64,000 nt of DNA from Pseudomonas baetica (GCF_019733355.1 NZ_JAIHLQ010000006.1:124001-188000), one strand, 5' to 3'; positions 8,391 through 17,205 are shown, counted from the first letter of the stretch. Numbers and translations: made by a program. The notes: generated by a model not told the origin, from the sequence alone.

Positions 8391-10271
8391 TTAGGATTTC
8401 TCCAAGAACACCCGTCGAATGCCCTTCGTATTTTCCTCTTGGAGCATCAGCCTCATCATCTTCTCTCCCCAGTGAATTCCGGCAGCCTTGTACCGAATGA
8501 TGGAAATCGTTAGGGAGAGCAGGTAGATCTGCGGAGTGATCACCACTACCCACACGAACACCTGACCGATATTCACGTGAAAGGTCGGAATCAGCGATGA
8601 GAACTGCAGTGGCACGAATTGGGATGGATGCAAAGCCATGAGCATCTGGACAACCACCATGCTCGGCACGGCTAGAATTCCCATCCTCAGGAATGAACCA
8701 GAAGTCCACCCCCACACCCTCGGTGCGAGCAGGGGCAGGGTGAAACGATTGAAGACCAGCGCTGTGAGCATCCAGCACGTGATAAGCAGGTAGTCGATGC
8801 CGTACCTGAACTGGTCAATGAAATATTCCATTGGGCTCATGAATGCCTCCATTACACCTTTGGGGTCAACGAGAATCGCAAAAAGCCCAAGACACCACTC
8901 GCCTTTGCTGTGCTCATTGGTTGCATCCAAATGAAGGATGCTCATTAGCGCGTATAAGGCGAAGAGCACCGCGAACATCGAGTTGGCCAAACCAAATACG
9001 GCGCTCCAGCGGAACTGCTTGAAGGTAGTCATGATATGGAGCGTGGAGAGGTGGCGGGCCATGGAGAACGTCGTTGCGTCGTTCGGTGTGATGATTCCCT
9101 TACGAACTGGCGAACAATCATTGATATCTTTGCCTTTGGCTTGCTCGGTGATTAGCTCGCGAGCGATCTTGCTGCTCGATGCTTGGAATACCGCCTTGAG
9201 GTTCTTATGATCCTTCACACCCTCCAATGCTGTCTTGAAACCCCCGCTGAGAATATTGTCCAGGAACACCGGGACCAGCGTCGGGCCAATGAACTGGCAG
9301 GTGCCGCTCATGCCTTGGAATCCGACCTTTGCTTGCGCAGCTAGGACGTGGCCGGTACCGACGAACACGTTCGGGTTCTCATTGGCAAGCTCGTAGCGGT
9401 CGACACTGAAGATGGTGCTGCACTCGGGTGCGTTCATCATCTCCTTTAAGGCTGGCGCAAGCCAAGGCGCAGTGAGATTTTTCCAGCCGTATGACACCTT
9501 AGTCTGGGCATAGACGTTCAGGTTGTATTCGTACGTAAGCTGACATGCGCCCCTGCAACTGCTGCATTGAACCTCGCCCAGGTTGCATTGCCGGCAGTTC
9601 TGTCTGCCACCGCCATTGCACCCGTTGCAGGTCATGGTGCCTGTAGCGTGGCAGCGATAGCACGGACTACCTGATTTGCCGGTACCGTAGCACTGGTTGC
9701 AGCGGTCGCCCATTCTCGCACCAGAGCCACCGCATCCTGGGCAATAACGACTGTGTGAGGTGTTCCCGGTGCCGCTGCAGTTTGTGCAATGCATCCGGCA
9801 CTGGCCATTACATTCGCGGCAGGTGTGGTACATCGTGCCGTTACAGGTGGAGCAATCATTCTTGCCTGATCCGCCGCAACCCCGGCAGTCCTCCACGCTG
9901 TAGCAATATGAGTCATCACGAAGGATCAAATGCTTCGAGACGGGGCTGCGGTACAGGTTGGGATTGCCCTTTAGTTGCCCCTGCATGAGGTTGCGGGTGT
10001 AGGTAGCATCACTGAATATTTGTTTGTGGCGCTGCGCCAGGACCTCACCGATGTACTCACGTTTGTAAGCCGGGCCGGACGCGTACTGAACCTGACGGCT
10101 CTCGGGTTCGCTTGTATACGAAGCGGTGACCGTATAAGTGACGTCTGCCCTGTGATTCTCAATTTCCTTGATCGCGAATGGATCTGTAACTGCTAAGCCA
10201 AAGGCATGCTCAGCTTTTGACTTGAGCGAATGCGCGATGTCACCTGCTTTGAATCCATTTGGTGCTGCCAT
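8391..10271 (-). CDS. Membrane protein with ten DnaJ-type CxxC zinc-finger motifs
   Basis: 626 residues in three parts. Residues 1-120 are soluble and unlike the J domain; no HPD motif is present. About residues 128-245 hold ten CxxC pairs (for example CRGCGGSG, CTNCSGTG, CPGCGGSG, CNQCYGTG), of which several are full CxxCxGxG repeats as in the DnaJ zinc-binding domain, which has only four. The last 220 residues contain four or more hydrophobic segments (from about residue 415). The zinc part is therefore most likely a cytoplasmic, membrane-tethered binding module, perhaps a holdase or scaffold (inference). It lacks the shared promoter element of its neighbours. A hairpin terminator lies 41 bp after the stop. 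Confidence 0.75.
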   Translation of the reverse strand: MAAPNGFKAGDIAHSLKSKAEHAFGLAVTDPFAIKEIENHRADVTYTVTASYTSEPESRQVQYASGPAYKREYIGEVLAQRHKQIFSDATYTRNLMQGQLKGNPNLYRSPVSKHLILRDDSYCYSVEDCRGCGGSGKNDCSTCNGTMYHTCRECNGQCRMHCTNCSGTGNTSHSRYCPGCGGSGARMGDRCNQCYGTGKSGSPCYRCHATGTMTCNGCNGGGRQNCRQCNLGEVQCSSCRGACQLTYEYNLNVYAQTKVSYGWKNLTAPWLAPALKEMMNAPECSTIFSVDRYELANENPNVFVGTGHVLAAQAKVGFQGMSGTCQFIGPTLVPVFLDNILSGGFKTALEGVKDHKNLKAVFQASSSKIARELITEQAKGKDINDCSPVRKGIITPNDATTFSMARHLSTLHIMTTFKQFRWSAVFGLANSMFAVLFALYALMSILHLDATNEHSKGEWCLGLFAILVDPKGVMEAFMSPMEYFIDQFRYGIDYLLITCWMLTALVFNRFTLPLLAPRVWGWTSGSFLRMGILAVPSMVVVQMLMALHPSQFVPLQFSSLIPTFHVNIGQVFVWVVVITPQIYLLSLTISIIRYKAAGIHWGEKMMRLMLQEENTKGIRRVFLEKS

Positions 10272-10410
10272 TGCCGATCCTAGATCCTAGATCTGAAGTG
10301 AATTTCCCAGTTGCGAGCCATTTTGCCATCACTGCACCTGCTCAGGCACCCAATTGGGCACCCTCAAACCGCTGAGTTAGAGGACTGATGAAACAATCAC
10401 GCGCGTGAAT

Positions 10411-10427
10411 GCCCAGCAGTGCTGGGC
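10411..10427. repeat. Short perfect hairpin
   Basis: GCCCAGC AGT GCTGGGC, a 7-bp stem with a 3-base loop, lies 40 bp past the stop at 10467 on the minus strand. No T-run follows, so it may be a weak terminator or a site for a protein. Confidence 0.4.
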
Positions 10428-10466
10428 GAAAGAGAGTGGATCTGAAAATAGGGGGATTACCCTCCG

Positions 10467-11024
10467 TTAGGAGTCGAACTGAATACGTTCGCAGAGTGCA
10501 TCAACACCCTCGGCAGTAAGGCCTTCGTGGGTGCCGTTGTCCGTGAGGATTTCTCCGATGTCGCCATCACATGGGCGAACAAGGCCACCCGTCATGGATG
10601 CACCAAGCAGCCGTAGGGCAGCCAGTACGGCATCGAATTCAGCTTTGTTCACCGCCGGCAGCGCGATGCTCCGTTCGCCTTGAGAATACGCAATCACGTC
10701 AGCGTATTGCTCGATGAGGTCCGGATAGCTGGCCAGAACCTCGGCCGAGGGTACCGACGGCTTGTTTGGGATCTCTGGTGCGTCCGCCTCGTTAAGGAAC
10801 AGGGCGTTGTTAACGGCGCCGTGGTGGGCATCGATCAGCGCAGCCTGAGCTGTGTCAGCATCCGAGAAGGAGTTGTAGTTCCCCATGCGCACATCCCACT
10901 TGCGCCCATGATTGAGCAGGGGTACTGCCTGGGCGGTGGCGATGAACTGAGCTTGAGTAAGCAGGTGAGGGGCGATGGCCGCTGCTTGGGTATTAGCATG
11001 AGTGTTGGTTTCGACGTTCTGCAT
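10467..11024 (-). CDS. Protein of unknown function, paralog of the next gene
   Basis: 185 residues from the ATG at 11024; upstream codons overlap the promoter element and are not used. Residues around 18-75 (APHLLTQAQF and following) match residues about 32-90 of the protein at 11116-11526, including WDVR/WEVS and SDADTAQAAL/AEADSAEAAL, so the two come from a tandem duplication. It is acidic and soluble, with a C-terminal extension the paralog lacks. The function is unknown. Confidence 0.7.
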   Translation of the reverse strand: MQNVETNTHANTQAAAIAPHLLTQAQFIATAQAVPLLNHGRKWDVRMGNYNSFSDADTAQAALIDAHHGAVNNALFLNEADAPEIPNKPSVPSAEVLASYPDLIEQYADVIAYSQGERSIALPAVNKAEFDAVLAALRLLGASMTGGLVRPCDGDIGEILTDNGTHEGLTAEGVDALCERIQFDS

Positions 11025-11055
11025 GGTATGGCCTCCCGGCTCTGTGTTGATAGAG

Positions 11056-11088
11056 CCAGTGTCATGCCCTGAAGGGTGTGCCAGAAGC
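11056..11088 (-). promoter_or_regulatory. Shared bipartite promoter-like element, copy 4
   Basis: GCTTCTGGCAC then TGG at positions 31-33; -10-like hexamer GACACT. The start at 11024 follows 31 bp later. Confidence 0.6.
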
Positions 11089-11115
11089 GGGTGAGTCATA
11101 CTTTGCCAGTGACGG

Positions 11116-11526
11116 TTATCGGCCCTCGGGCAGATTCACCGCCCCAGTCAGGATTTCTGCGAAGGTCACCTTCAGATCCGGGTAGTCGTCCAGTACGTCT
11201 TGTGTTGGCATCGACGGTAGATAGCCTCTCTCACTTGTTCCTGCGCTGTTCCAGTTCAGCGAGCTTTCCACTTCACGCCGGTGTATCTGCCTCAGCGCGG
11301 CTTCAGCACTGTCTGCCTCTGCCCAGGTCAGAAAACGACCGTGACTGACCTCCCAGCTGCGGGGATTGCCCACAACAGGCAAAGCGTCTCCGTGCTCAAG
11401 AAACTGGGCGAGCGTTAGCCGGTGAGGGGCGAGGGTGGAGAGACGTAGGCGCGCATTCAGCGAAGCAACATCAGGGTCGATATCGGGCACGTAGGAAGCC
11501 TCAGTTTGGTAACCGTTATGGCACAT
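11116..11526 (-). CDS. Protein of unknown function, paralog of the gene at 10467
   Basis: 136 residues. Shares a block of about 58 residues with the protein at 10467-11024 (see there). The start is uncertain: ATG at 11526 has no clear ribosome site, but the frame further upstream runs into the terminator hairpin of the preceding gene at 11557-11576. It has no exact copy of the shared element, only a poor match within that hairpin. Function unknown. Confidence 0.6.
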   Translation of the reverse strand: MCHNGYQTEASYVPDIDPDVASLNARLRLSTLAPHRLTLAQFLEHGDALPVVGNPRSWEVSHGRFLTWAEADSAEAALRQIHRREVESSLNWNSAGTSERGYLPSMPTQDVLDDYPDLKVTFAEILTGAVNLPEGR

Positions 11527-11556
11527 TATCACTGGGATAGCGCTGACCAACAAAAA

Positions 11557-11576
11557 GGCCCGGTGTGTGCCGGGCC
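11557..11576 (-). terminator. Rho-independent terminator
   Basis: 7-bp stem GGCCCGG / CCGGGCC with a 6-base loop, followed on the minus strand by TTTTTG. It ends the unit at 11593-12126. Confidence 0.75.
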
Positions 11577-11592
11577 GGGGGAAGTAGCGGCA

Positions 11593-12126
11593 TTAAACGC
11601 CGGCGAGTTTCAGAAGATCGTTGTAGTCATCACCATCAGGGCATTTTTCATCAGCGTCCAGCTTGTCGTTGTGCATGCGGATAGCCTGGGGGAGGGATAC
11701 CAGTCCTTGAAGGCCAGCACAGGCCGAGCGCACCGTCGACTCGCAGTCACCTACCATCATCTGGTATGCGTCCTCGGGATTGGTGCTGCCATTTACAAAT
11801 GCCAGGATGCGCCAGTACAGACCCCCGTACTCCCCGCTGCACAAGCTGATCTCGGTGCGGTCTGCTCCATGAGCGATGTCGTAGATCTCAGAGCCCTCCG
11901 GGGCGACCACTAGCCCATCCACACCTTCAGCCTCAACGCTCACGAGGGTCAGCCCCATCTCGTGGTCATCAAAGCAGTTGAGCGAGGCCACAGATGCAAG
12001 CGCGGACGGCTCCTGCTGCGGGTGGATGGTGCGGTAGACCACATCATTGTCGTAGTTAACCCGAATGCATGGGGCTACGGAAAAGCTGGTGAACTTGATG
12101 GCTTGAGGGGAATTGGCTTCGGGCAT
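11593..12126 (-). CDS. Protein of unknown function (177 aa)
   Basis: 177 residues, acidic and soluble. Contains several cysteines (in FSVAPCIRV, LNCFDD, LCSGEY, GDCEST, RSACAG) without metal-site spacing. Begins at ATG 12126 downstream of the shared element at 12161-12193 and ends just before a strong terminator, so it is monocistronic. No family recognised. Confidence 0.75.
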   Translation of the reverse strand: MPEANSPQAIKFTSFSVAPCIRVNYDNDVVYRTIHPQQEPSALASVASLNCFDDHEMGLTLVSVEAEGVDGLVVAPEGSEIYDIAHGADRTEISLCSGEYGGLYWRILAFVNGSTNPEDAYQMMVGDCESTVRSACAGLQGLVSLPQAIRMHNDKLDADEKCPDGDDYNDLLKLAGV

Positions 12127-12160
12127 GTTCGTAACCTAGTTGGCGATCAGTTGATGGGGA

Positions 12161-12193
12161 CCATGTTGGGGGCGATGCTGGTGTGCCAGAACC
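12161..12193 (-). promoter_or_regulatory. Shared bipartite promoter-like element, copy 5
   Basis: GGTTCTGGCAC then TGG at positions 31-33; -10-like hexamer CAACAT. The sequence CCCCATCAA beyond TGG is also close to copy 3. The start at 12126 follows 34 bp later. Confidence 0.65.
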
Positions 12194-12219
12194 ACCCCTG
12201 ATTGGAAATTCTCTCCAAC

Positions 12220-12738
12220 CTAGATGGCGGCCTCTGCCTCCTCAAACGCATCCGCAATAGCATCCTCTTTGCCCACGCCGTGGCAGTAGCGCTCGAGGTA
12301 ATCATGCTTCTTAGCATCGCTTTCCTGGCTGAGGGGCCGAACGATCACTACGATATCCAAGGGGTGATCGGAGTAGGCATCGCTGATGGTAATTGGGCCG
12401 GTACAGTCGATAACCACACGACCTGTCTTAGGCCCCGCAGCTGCCAAGGATTCCACGTCTACGGGCAGAAGCAGGCCGGGCGCTGAGATGGCTTTGAATA
12501 TCGCTACCGCTCGGGCGTTGTACGCCTCGGCGTTCATCTTGTCCGTGCCTTCCTGTGCAGTTGAAATCAGGGCGTGCAGGCTATCAAGCTGAGCCTTCAA
12601 GGCTTCGATCTGCCTGTTGAGTTGAGCCTCGCGCAAGTAGATGAGGTTCTCAACCGATTCTGCGAGGTCGCTGGCCTGGCCATTGGTGACGTAGCCGGTT
12701 GAGCGGAGGGTGGTGTGGATGGTGTCGTGTAGAGACAT
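12220..12738 (-). CDS. Coiled-coil protein of unknown function
   Basis: 172 residues. Residues 24-65 are strongly helical and heptad-like (LAESVENLIYLREAQLNRQI and on), a probable coiled coil; the C-terminal 80 residues are a small alpha/beta unit. ATG 12738 has AAGG nine bases upstream; the longer frame to 12924 crosses the promoter element. No family recognised. Confidence 0.7.
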   Translation of the reverse strand: MSLHDTIHTTLRSTGYVTNGQASDLAESVENLIYLREAQLNRQIEALKAQLDSLHALISTAQEGTDKMNAEAYNARAVAIFKAISAPGLLLPVDVESLAAAGPKTGRVVIDCTGPITISDAYSDHPLDIVVIVRPLSQESDAKKHDYLERYCHGVGKEDAIADAFEEAEAAI

Positions 12739-12767
12739 CTGAATTGACCTTGAGAGGTTGATGATTT

Positions 12768-12800
12768 CCATGGTCAACCCTGTATCCCAGTGCCAGAAGC
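12768..12800 (-). promoter_or_regulatory. Shared bipartite promoter-like element, copy 6
   Basis: GCTTCTGGCAC then TGG at positions 31-33; -10-like hexamer GACCAT. The start at 12738 follows 29 bp later. Upstream of copies 5 and 6 there is also a common AATTTCCA. Confidence 0.6.
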
Positions 12801-12966
12801 ACCTGGTGACTGGAAATTCATCATCCTCAAGAAACCCTAGTGTCTCAGTGTGGATGGGGAGCCTCAAAGGCAGGCTAGACCCGAGCTCAGGATCTGCACC
12901 CCGTCCAAACTCAAGGCAAGACACCTACCCAGACTGAGGGAATGAATGCGAGCCTTGACATGATAA

Positions 12967-12986
12967 AGCCGCTTCTTAGAGCGGCT
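12967..12986 (-). terminator. Rho-independent terminator
   Basis: Stem AGCCGCT / AGCGGCT with a 6-base loop, then TTTAT on the minus strand, seven bases past the stop of the gene at 12994-14133. Confidence 0.65.
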
Positions 12987-12993
12987 CGGGTAG

Positions 12994-14133
12994 TTAGGCA
13001 GCAGCTTCGTCAAAGTCGTCTGGTGGCCGACGGGTGGAGCACGCTGTGTCGAGTGGTGGCGTTACCAGGTTTGCCACGCGGGCCTTGGCCCTATCGCATG
13101 CAGACAGGTAGCCAGAGAAGGTCGGGGGTTCCACCTCTATCTCGTCCGCCAGCGCTAGGCAGTAATTCACTAATTCAAAGCCGGTCTGAAGGTTTGCGCT
13201 TTGCCCGACACAGTAGTTGAGCTTGACCTCTACGACGAGGGCCTCTCTATCCAGATCTGAACGTTGGAGCCGGAATGCGCCATTCGATTCCTTCCTGAGC
13301 CTTTTTGTTAGCGTGCCCTGGTGGTAGGTCTTCACACCATCAAGGACAGCTGCGAGACGCCTAACGAGACCAAACACCTCCTTCCAGTGGGCTTGCTGCT
13401 CATTGACCCTTCGCATCTCCTCAGCCGCCCAGCACTGCTCGTACTCCGAAGGGTTCATACCACGATACTGAACGTCCTCAAGCAGCTTGCGCTCAAAGCT
13501 GTCGATGTACCGATTCCTCGTTGCAGACACGTAGTCGAGCAAGAGATGCATGCAGTCGTGCTCACGAAGCCGTTCGATTTGCTCTGTTAGGGAATAAGCC
13601 GACTCCCACATCCAGGCTGGACGGAAGCAATCCATCTGTGCCCTGATGTATTTAGCCACGGACTGGGTATCTAAAAGGATTTGGACCCAGAGCTCGAGTG
13701 TGATTTCACCTGCTACATGATCTCGTGGGAGTCTCGAGAGGCGGGTCATCGCCGCTGTGGCGGATGAATGGAAGTTCGGTAATGCCTTGGCACCGAATGC
13801 GCGCGCCCGACCATGAGCTCGGTCTGCACGCATTGCCTCGAATGCTGCCGCCTCATCGACTAGCTCACCAAGCCACGGGGCTCTGCTGCTGAGGGCTGTG
13901 AGCCTGCTGTGTTGGGCCTTGCTGAAAGTCAGGTCTGGGCCCGCGGGAACCTCAAACCATCCAGCCTGGACGGCAAACATGATCAATCGGACATCCACCA
14001 ATACCCCTGCTGGGACGCTTCGGGACGCAATGGCGTCGTCTAAGCTTGCACCCTGTCGCATATCGCGGGCGACTTTTCTCGCAAATGGCATAGCGCCACG
14101 GTTGGTGAGCGCGGCTATTAATGTCGTGTCCAT
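12994..14133 (-). CDS. Protein of unknown function (379 aa)
   Basis: 379 residues from the ATG at 14133. Mostly helical and soluble, with a possible basic DNA-facing stretch (RADRAHGRARAFGAKA) near residue 110 and a charged, Trp-rich middle. The N-terminal 60 residues (a helical pair with DARK-like charge pattern) do not match a family I know. Single-gene unit between the shared element at 14157-14189 and a terminator. Confidence 0.7.
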   Translation of the reverse strand: MDTTLIAALTNRGAMPFARKVARDMRQGASLDDAIASRSVPAGVLVDVRLIMFAVQAGWFEVPAGPDLTFSKAQHSRLTALSSRAPWLGELVDEAAAFEAMRADRAHGRARAFGAKALPNFHSSATAAMTRLSRLPRDHVAGEITLELWVQILLDTQSVAKYIRAQMDCFRPAWMWESAYSLTEQIERLREHDCMHLLLDYVSATRNRYIDSFERKLLEDVQYRGMNPSEYEQCWAAEEMRRVNEQQAHWKEVFGLVRRLAAVLDGVKTYHQGTLTKRLRKESNGAFRLQRSDLDREALVVEVKLNYCVGQSANLQTGFELVNYCLALADEIEVEPPTFSGYLSACDRAKARVANLVTPPLDTACSTRRPPDDFDEAAA

Positions 14134-14156
14134 GGTTACTCCATCTGTCGGTGACC

Positions 14157-14189
14157 CATCCTCGCTAGTGCCGGACTGTGCCACCACCA
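14157..14189 (-). promoter_or_regulatory. Shared bipartite promoter-like element, copy 7 (divergent)
   Basis: GGTGGTGGCAC then TGG at positions 31-33; -10-like hexamer GAGGAT. The TTC of the other copies is changed, but the GGCAC core, the invariant A at position 27, the T-G-G and the 24-bp gap to the start at 14133 agree. Confidence 0.5.
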
Positions 14190-14346
14190 CCACATTGCGA
14201 ACCTTCAGGTTTTAGCCTTCCCGACATTCGTCCACGGGCGCAGGTCTGAATGGCTCGCTGCCTCAGGCCGGAAGGCAAATATTTTAGTTGGAACCTGCAA
14301 ATATGGGGCACTAGATGGCCACTATTACTAGTGGAGGCCTCTGCTT

Positions 14347-15900
14347 ATGAATCACGAAACCATCAACCGGGTCCTGCAGTCAGCTTGGCGCTCACAGGTC
14401 TTGCCAAGGCCAAGCGAGTACACCCTTGAAGCCTTCAAAGCCGTAGTTGCCAAGGTTCGATCAAGCACCATCAGTTCCCTATCCGGGGAATTCGCGACGG
14501 AGCTCGGTTCGCTTTCATCCCTCATCAGCAGCAACCAATCACTGACAGCAAGATTATTAGAAGGAATTGATCTGCAGATGGACACGCTACAGGCGGCAAG
14601 CCGGCGGGAAAGCGACGCACGAGCCAGTGATCAAGGACCATCAGCCATCTACATCCCCGGGTTCGGAAACCGTGGAGCATTCTTTGCCTCAGGCTTAAGC
14701 TCTATGGGGCTTAAGATCCTGTCACTCAGTCTGGATTCCAGCTCGGATCTTGTAGCCGACCTGAGGGAACGAATGCCGACCTCAGGTTTGGTGCTCGTGG
14801 GTAGCGCTGTTGTGGACCACCCAGAAGCATGTCGTGCGCTCGAAGCTCTGGCTGCTCATCATGACAGTGATTTGCTGGTGGTCATTGCAGAAGATACACC
14901 AATGACATTCGAGCAGCGCTTGGTTGCCGCGACCTTTGGTGTAGTGCGGTTACTAGGGGTTGAGGCCGACGTCAAAACGCTTCGATCGCTGATCCGTAGC
15001 AGAGCCAGAGACTCGCAGATCAATGGGTACAAGGTTTTGCTGCTCGATGACTCCAAAACGGATGCATACCCGGCAATTAAATTCATGCGTGAGGAAGGGA
15101 TTGAGGTACTCCATATCCTTTCTCCAGCTGGGGTTTTGAAGGCTATTGAGGACTTCAGGCCTGACGTGGTCGTAACTGACTTCCATATGCCGGGAGCCAA
15201 TGGCGCCCAAGTTGCCAGTGTTATTCGCCAAGATAGCGATGCAGTGATGCCTATCATTTTTCTGAGCAGTGAGCGGAACACAGAAACCCAGCTGATCGCG
15301 CTTTCGAAGGGGGCAGACGCTTTTGTCCAGAAACCATTGAAGCGGGGAGCCTTCATCAAAGCCCTCAAGGCGCTCATATCGAGGTCTAAGGCGTTTGACT
15401 CGCGAATGCGGCGCGACCCTCTCACAGGGCTTCTGAACCACGGGCAGTTGATGGCATCAGCATCACGTGTCAGTGCTTCAGGCAGCGTGCCCAACACCAT
15501 GGTGATGATCGACATTGATCACTTCAAGCAGGTAAACGATACGTTTGGTCATCCTGTAGGTGACAAGGTGCTTGTTGGGCTTGCTGAGGTGCTATCAGAC
15601 AACCTTCGGTCCACCGATTTCATAGGCAGGATGGGGGGCGAGGAGTTCGCCGTGCTGATGGTTGGCGCACCGATGTCAGATGCCAGGAATGTAATCGACA
15701 GAATTCGCGAACTCTTCAGCAATCTTCAGTTTGAAACCGGCCTGCAGGATCAGGGTGAAAGTGGGAAATGGTTTGCCTGCACCTTCAGCGCCGGCGTGGC
15801 TCTGCTGGATGGGTCCGCAGCGGTTTCAATGAAGGCTGCAGACCACGCGTTGTACAAGGCAAAGCATGGCGGTCGAAACCGTGTAGAGGCTGCTGACTAA
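14347..15900 (+). CDS. Response regulator with diguanylate cyclase domain
   Basis: 517 residues. Residues 1-90 are helical. About 95-225 form an alpha/beta unit resembling a receiver without its phospho-acceptor. About 228-350 are a canonical receiver: LLLDDS acidic pair, phospho-acceptor Asp in VVTDFHMPG, Ser in FLSSE and Lys in VQKPL. About 355-517 are a GGDEF domain with RMGGEEF in the active site and RSTD five residues before it as inhibitory I-site. It should make cyclic di-GMP in response to phosphorylation by a histidine kinase not in this window, affecting motility and biofilm in the host. It is alone between a divergent unit and a bidirectional terminator. Confidence 0.9.
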   Translation: MNHETINRVLQSAWRSQVLPRPSEYTLEAFKAVVAKVRSSTISSLSGEFATELGSLSSLISSNQSLTARLLEGIDLQMDTLQAASRRESDARASDQGPSAIYIPGFGNRGAFFASGLSSMGLKILSLSLDSSSDLVADLRERMPTSGLVLVGSAVVDHPEACRALEALAAHHDSDLLVVIAEDTPMTFEQRLVAATFGVVRLLGVEADVKTLRSLIRSRARDSQINGYKVLLLDDSKTDAYPAIKFMREEGIEVLHILSPAGVLKAIEDFRPDVVVTDFHMPGANGAQVASVIRQDSDAVMPIIFLSSERNTETQLIALSKGADAFVQKPLKRGAFIKALKALISRSKAFDSRMRRDPLTGLLNHGQLMASASRVSASGSVPNTMVMIDIDHFKQVNDTFGHPVGDKVLVGLAEVLSDNLRSTDFIGRMGGEEFAVLMVGAPMSDARNVIDRIRELFSNLQFETGLQDQGESGKWFACTFSAGVALLDGSAAVSMKAADHALYKAKHGGRNRVEAAD

Positions 15901-15923
15901 CCAGTTCCGATCTGCGGATATAA

Positions 15924-15948
15924 AAAAGCCCCAGCATCTGGGGCTTTT
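15924..15948. terminator. Bidirectional terminator between convergent genes
   Basis: Perfect 11-bp stem AAAAGCCCCAG / CTGGGGCTTTT around CAT, with A-run and T-run on the two sides. It serves the diguanylate cyclase gene (plus) and the membrane-protein gene (minus). Confidence 0.85.
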
Positions 15949-15960
15949 AATTTACTGAGA

Positions 15961-17193
15961 TCAGGCTCGAAAGGTTTTCTCGGCCGGGGGGGCGAAGTGA
16001 TGGACATTGTCCTTCACAGGTTCAGAGAAATTACCCTCTGAAATGTCGCTGTGCTCTGTTATGCCCTGGATGTCATCTGGCTCGTCGAAGGTAAGCTGCA
16101 TCAGCACGCGCTCCATTGCTTCGTTCGAGTCGAACTCAGCAGAAGGGAAGTCTGCAGGCATTTCAACGCGATCAAGAATGTGCTTGAGGTCCATGTACAT
16201 CAGGGTAGGGCGGCCACGCATCAGTTTGACCAGCTCAAGGATGAGGCGCTCGTTCTGTACCACTGCTGCGTGGCAACGTTGCGATACGTTCCCCCGCAAC
16301 AGATTCAAACGGTTAGCCTTCATCACTACTTCGTGGTCCGACACTGGTTTGAAGAAATTCCCCTTGTTTGTCATTTGCAGGTAGCGCAGACAAAGCTCGT
16401 CGAAATTCTGAAGATCATCAAGCGCTGCGTCAGAAGACGTATTCATGATGCGCTGTTCTGCGGCACTGCCGATCATCAGCATGTGCATTCGCCAGAAAAC
16501 CATGTCTGAAGTAGAGAGGAGGTTAAGATCTGTGAAGATCTTTGCAGTCCGAGTGTTGATGTCAAGGTGAGCGCTGAATGAGTCTGCAATCAAGCAGTTA
16601 CTGCCTTTGTAGGCAATGATCCGAGCCGCTTGATGAATCATGAGCCGGGTTTGGTCTGCCATTGTCACCTGAAATGCCGGCCGTTGCTCTGGTGTTGGGG
16701 CAAATGAAAGTGGTAGAGCGACTGCGCTGCTCATTGCGCCACCAAGTTGATCTTGATGAGCCTGGGCCTTTGGCCGAAGTCCTGATGCCCAGTAACCGAC
16801 ACCAAGAAGGCAAGCAACTCCGATGGTAGTGACGGTATAGAAAATGTTCTGTGTGACCAAGCGGTATGCCGGGGTGGCACAGACGTAAACGCAGAGGCAA
16901 ACGGCCGAAGTGACCCATACGAATGTTAGGCCACGTTGAAAGCCTTCGCCGATCGCTGCCACGACATTGCCAGCTTTCGCTTTTGCGATGGCACTTACCA
17001 TGAATACAAACCCGACAAGAAGCGACAGGACAATGGCAGACATTGTTGCGAAACCAACCAGTTCGTCAGGCTTTTCCGCAGTCATGTAGCGGGCAATCAC
17101 GTACAAACCAATTGTTGCCCCCGCAAGAACAAATGGGGTGAACCAGGCCGGAAGCATCCGGCTCGCGTCTTTAATATTGTTCCAGCTGCTCAT
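15961..17193 (-). CDS. Four-helix inner-membrane protein with large cytoplasmic tail
   Basis: 410 residues. Four hydrophobic segments lie within the first 150 residues (about 17-38, 47-70, 88-107 and 118-136), followed by some 260 soluble residues that are helical and rich in Met and charged residues. Last gene of the primase operon (20235 to 15961). No motif of a secretion, transport or signalling family is evident. Presence with a primase on a conjugative plasmid suggests a replication or transfer-linked membrane role (inference). Confidence 0.75.
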   Translation of the reverse strand: MSSWNNIKDASRMLPAWFTPFVLAGATIGLYVIARYMTAEKPDELVGFATMSAIVLSLLVGFVFMVSAIAKAKAGNVVAAIGEGFQRGLTFVWVTSAVCLCVYVCATPAYRLVTQNIFYTVTTIGVACLLGVGYWASGLRPKAQAHQDQLGGAMSSAVALPLSFAPTPEQRPAFQVTMADQTRLMIHQAARIIAYKGSNCLIADSFSAHLDINTRTAKIFTDLNLLSTSDMVFWRMHMLMIGSAAEQRIMNTSSDAALDDLQNFDELCLRYLQMTNKGNFFKPVSDHEVVMKANRLNLLRGNVSQRCHAAVVQNERLILELVKLMRGRPTLMYMDLKHILDRVEMPADFPSAEFDSNEAMERVLMQLTFDEPDDIQGITEHSDISEGNFSEPVKDNVHHFAPPAEKTFRA

Positions 17194-17205
17194 TGTCCAG
17201 CTCTC

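Noticed and set aside
5811..14189. Reading TGGCAC in the shared element as a sigma-54 promoter (-24)
   Set aside because: Sigma-54 needs TTGC about five bases after TGGCAC. None of the seven copies has it, while the conserved TGG lies 20 nt further.
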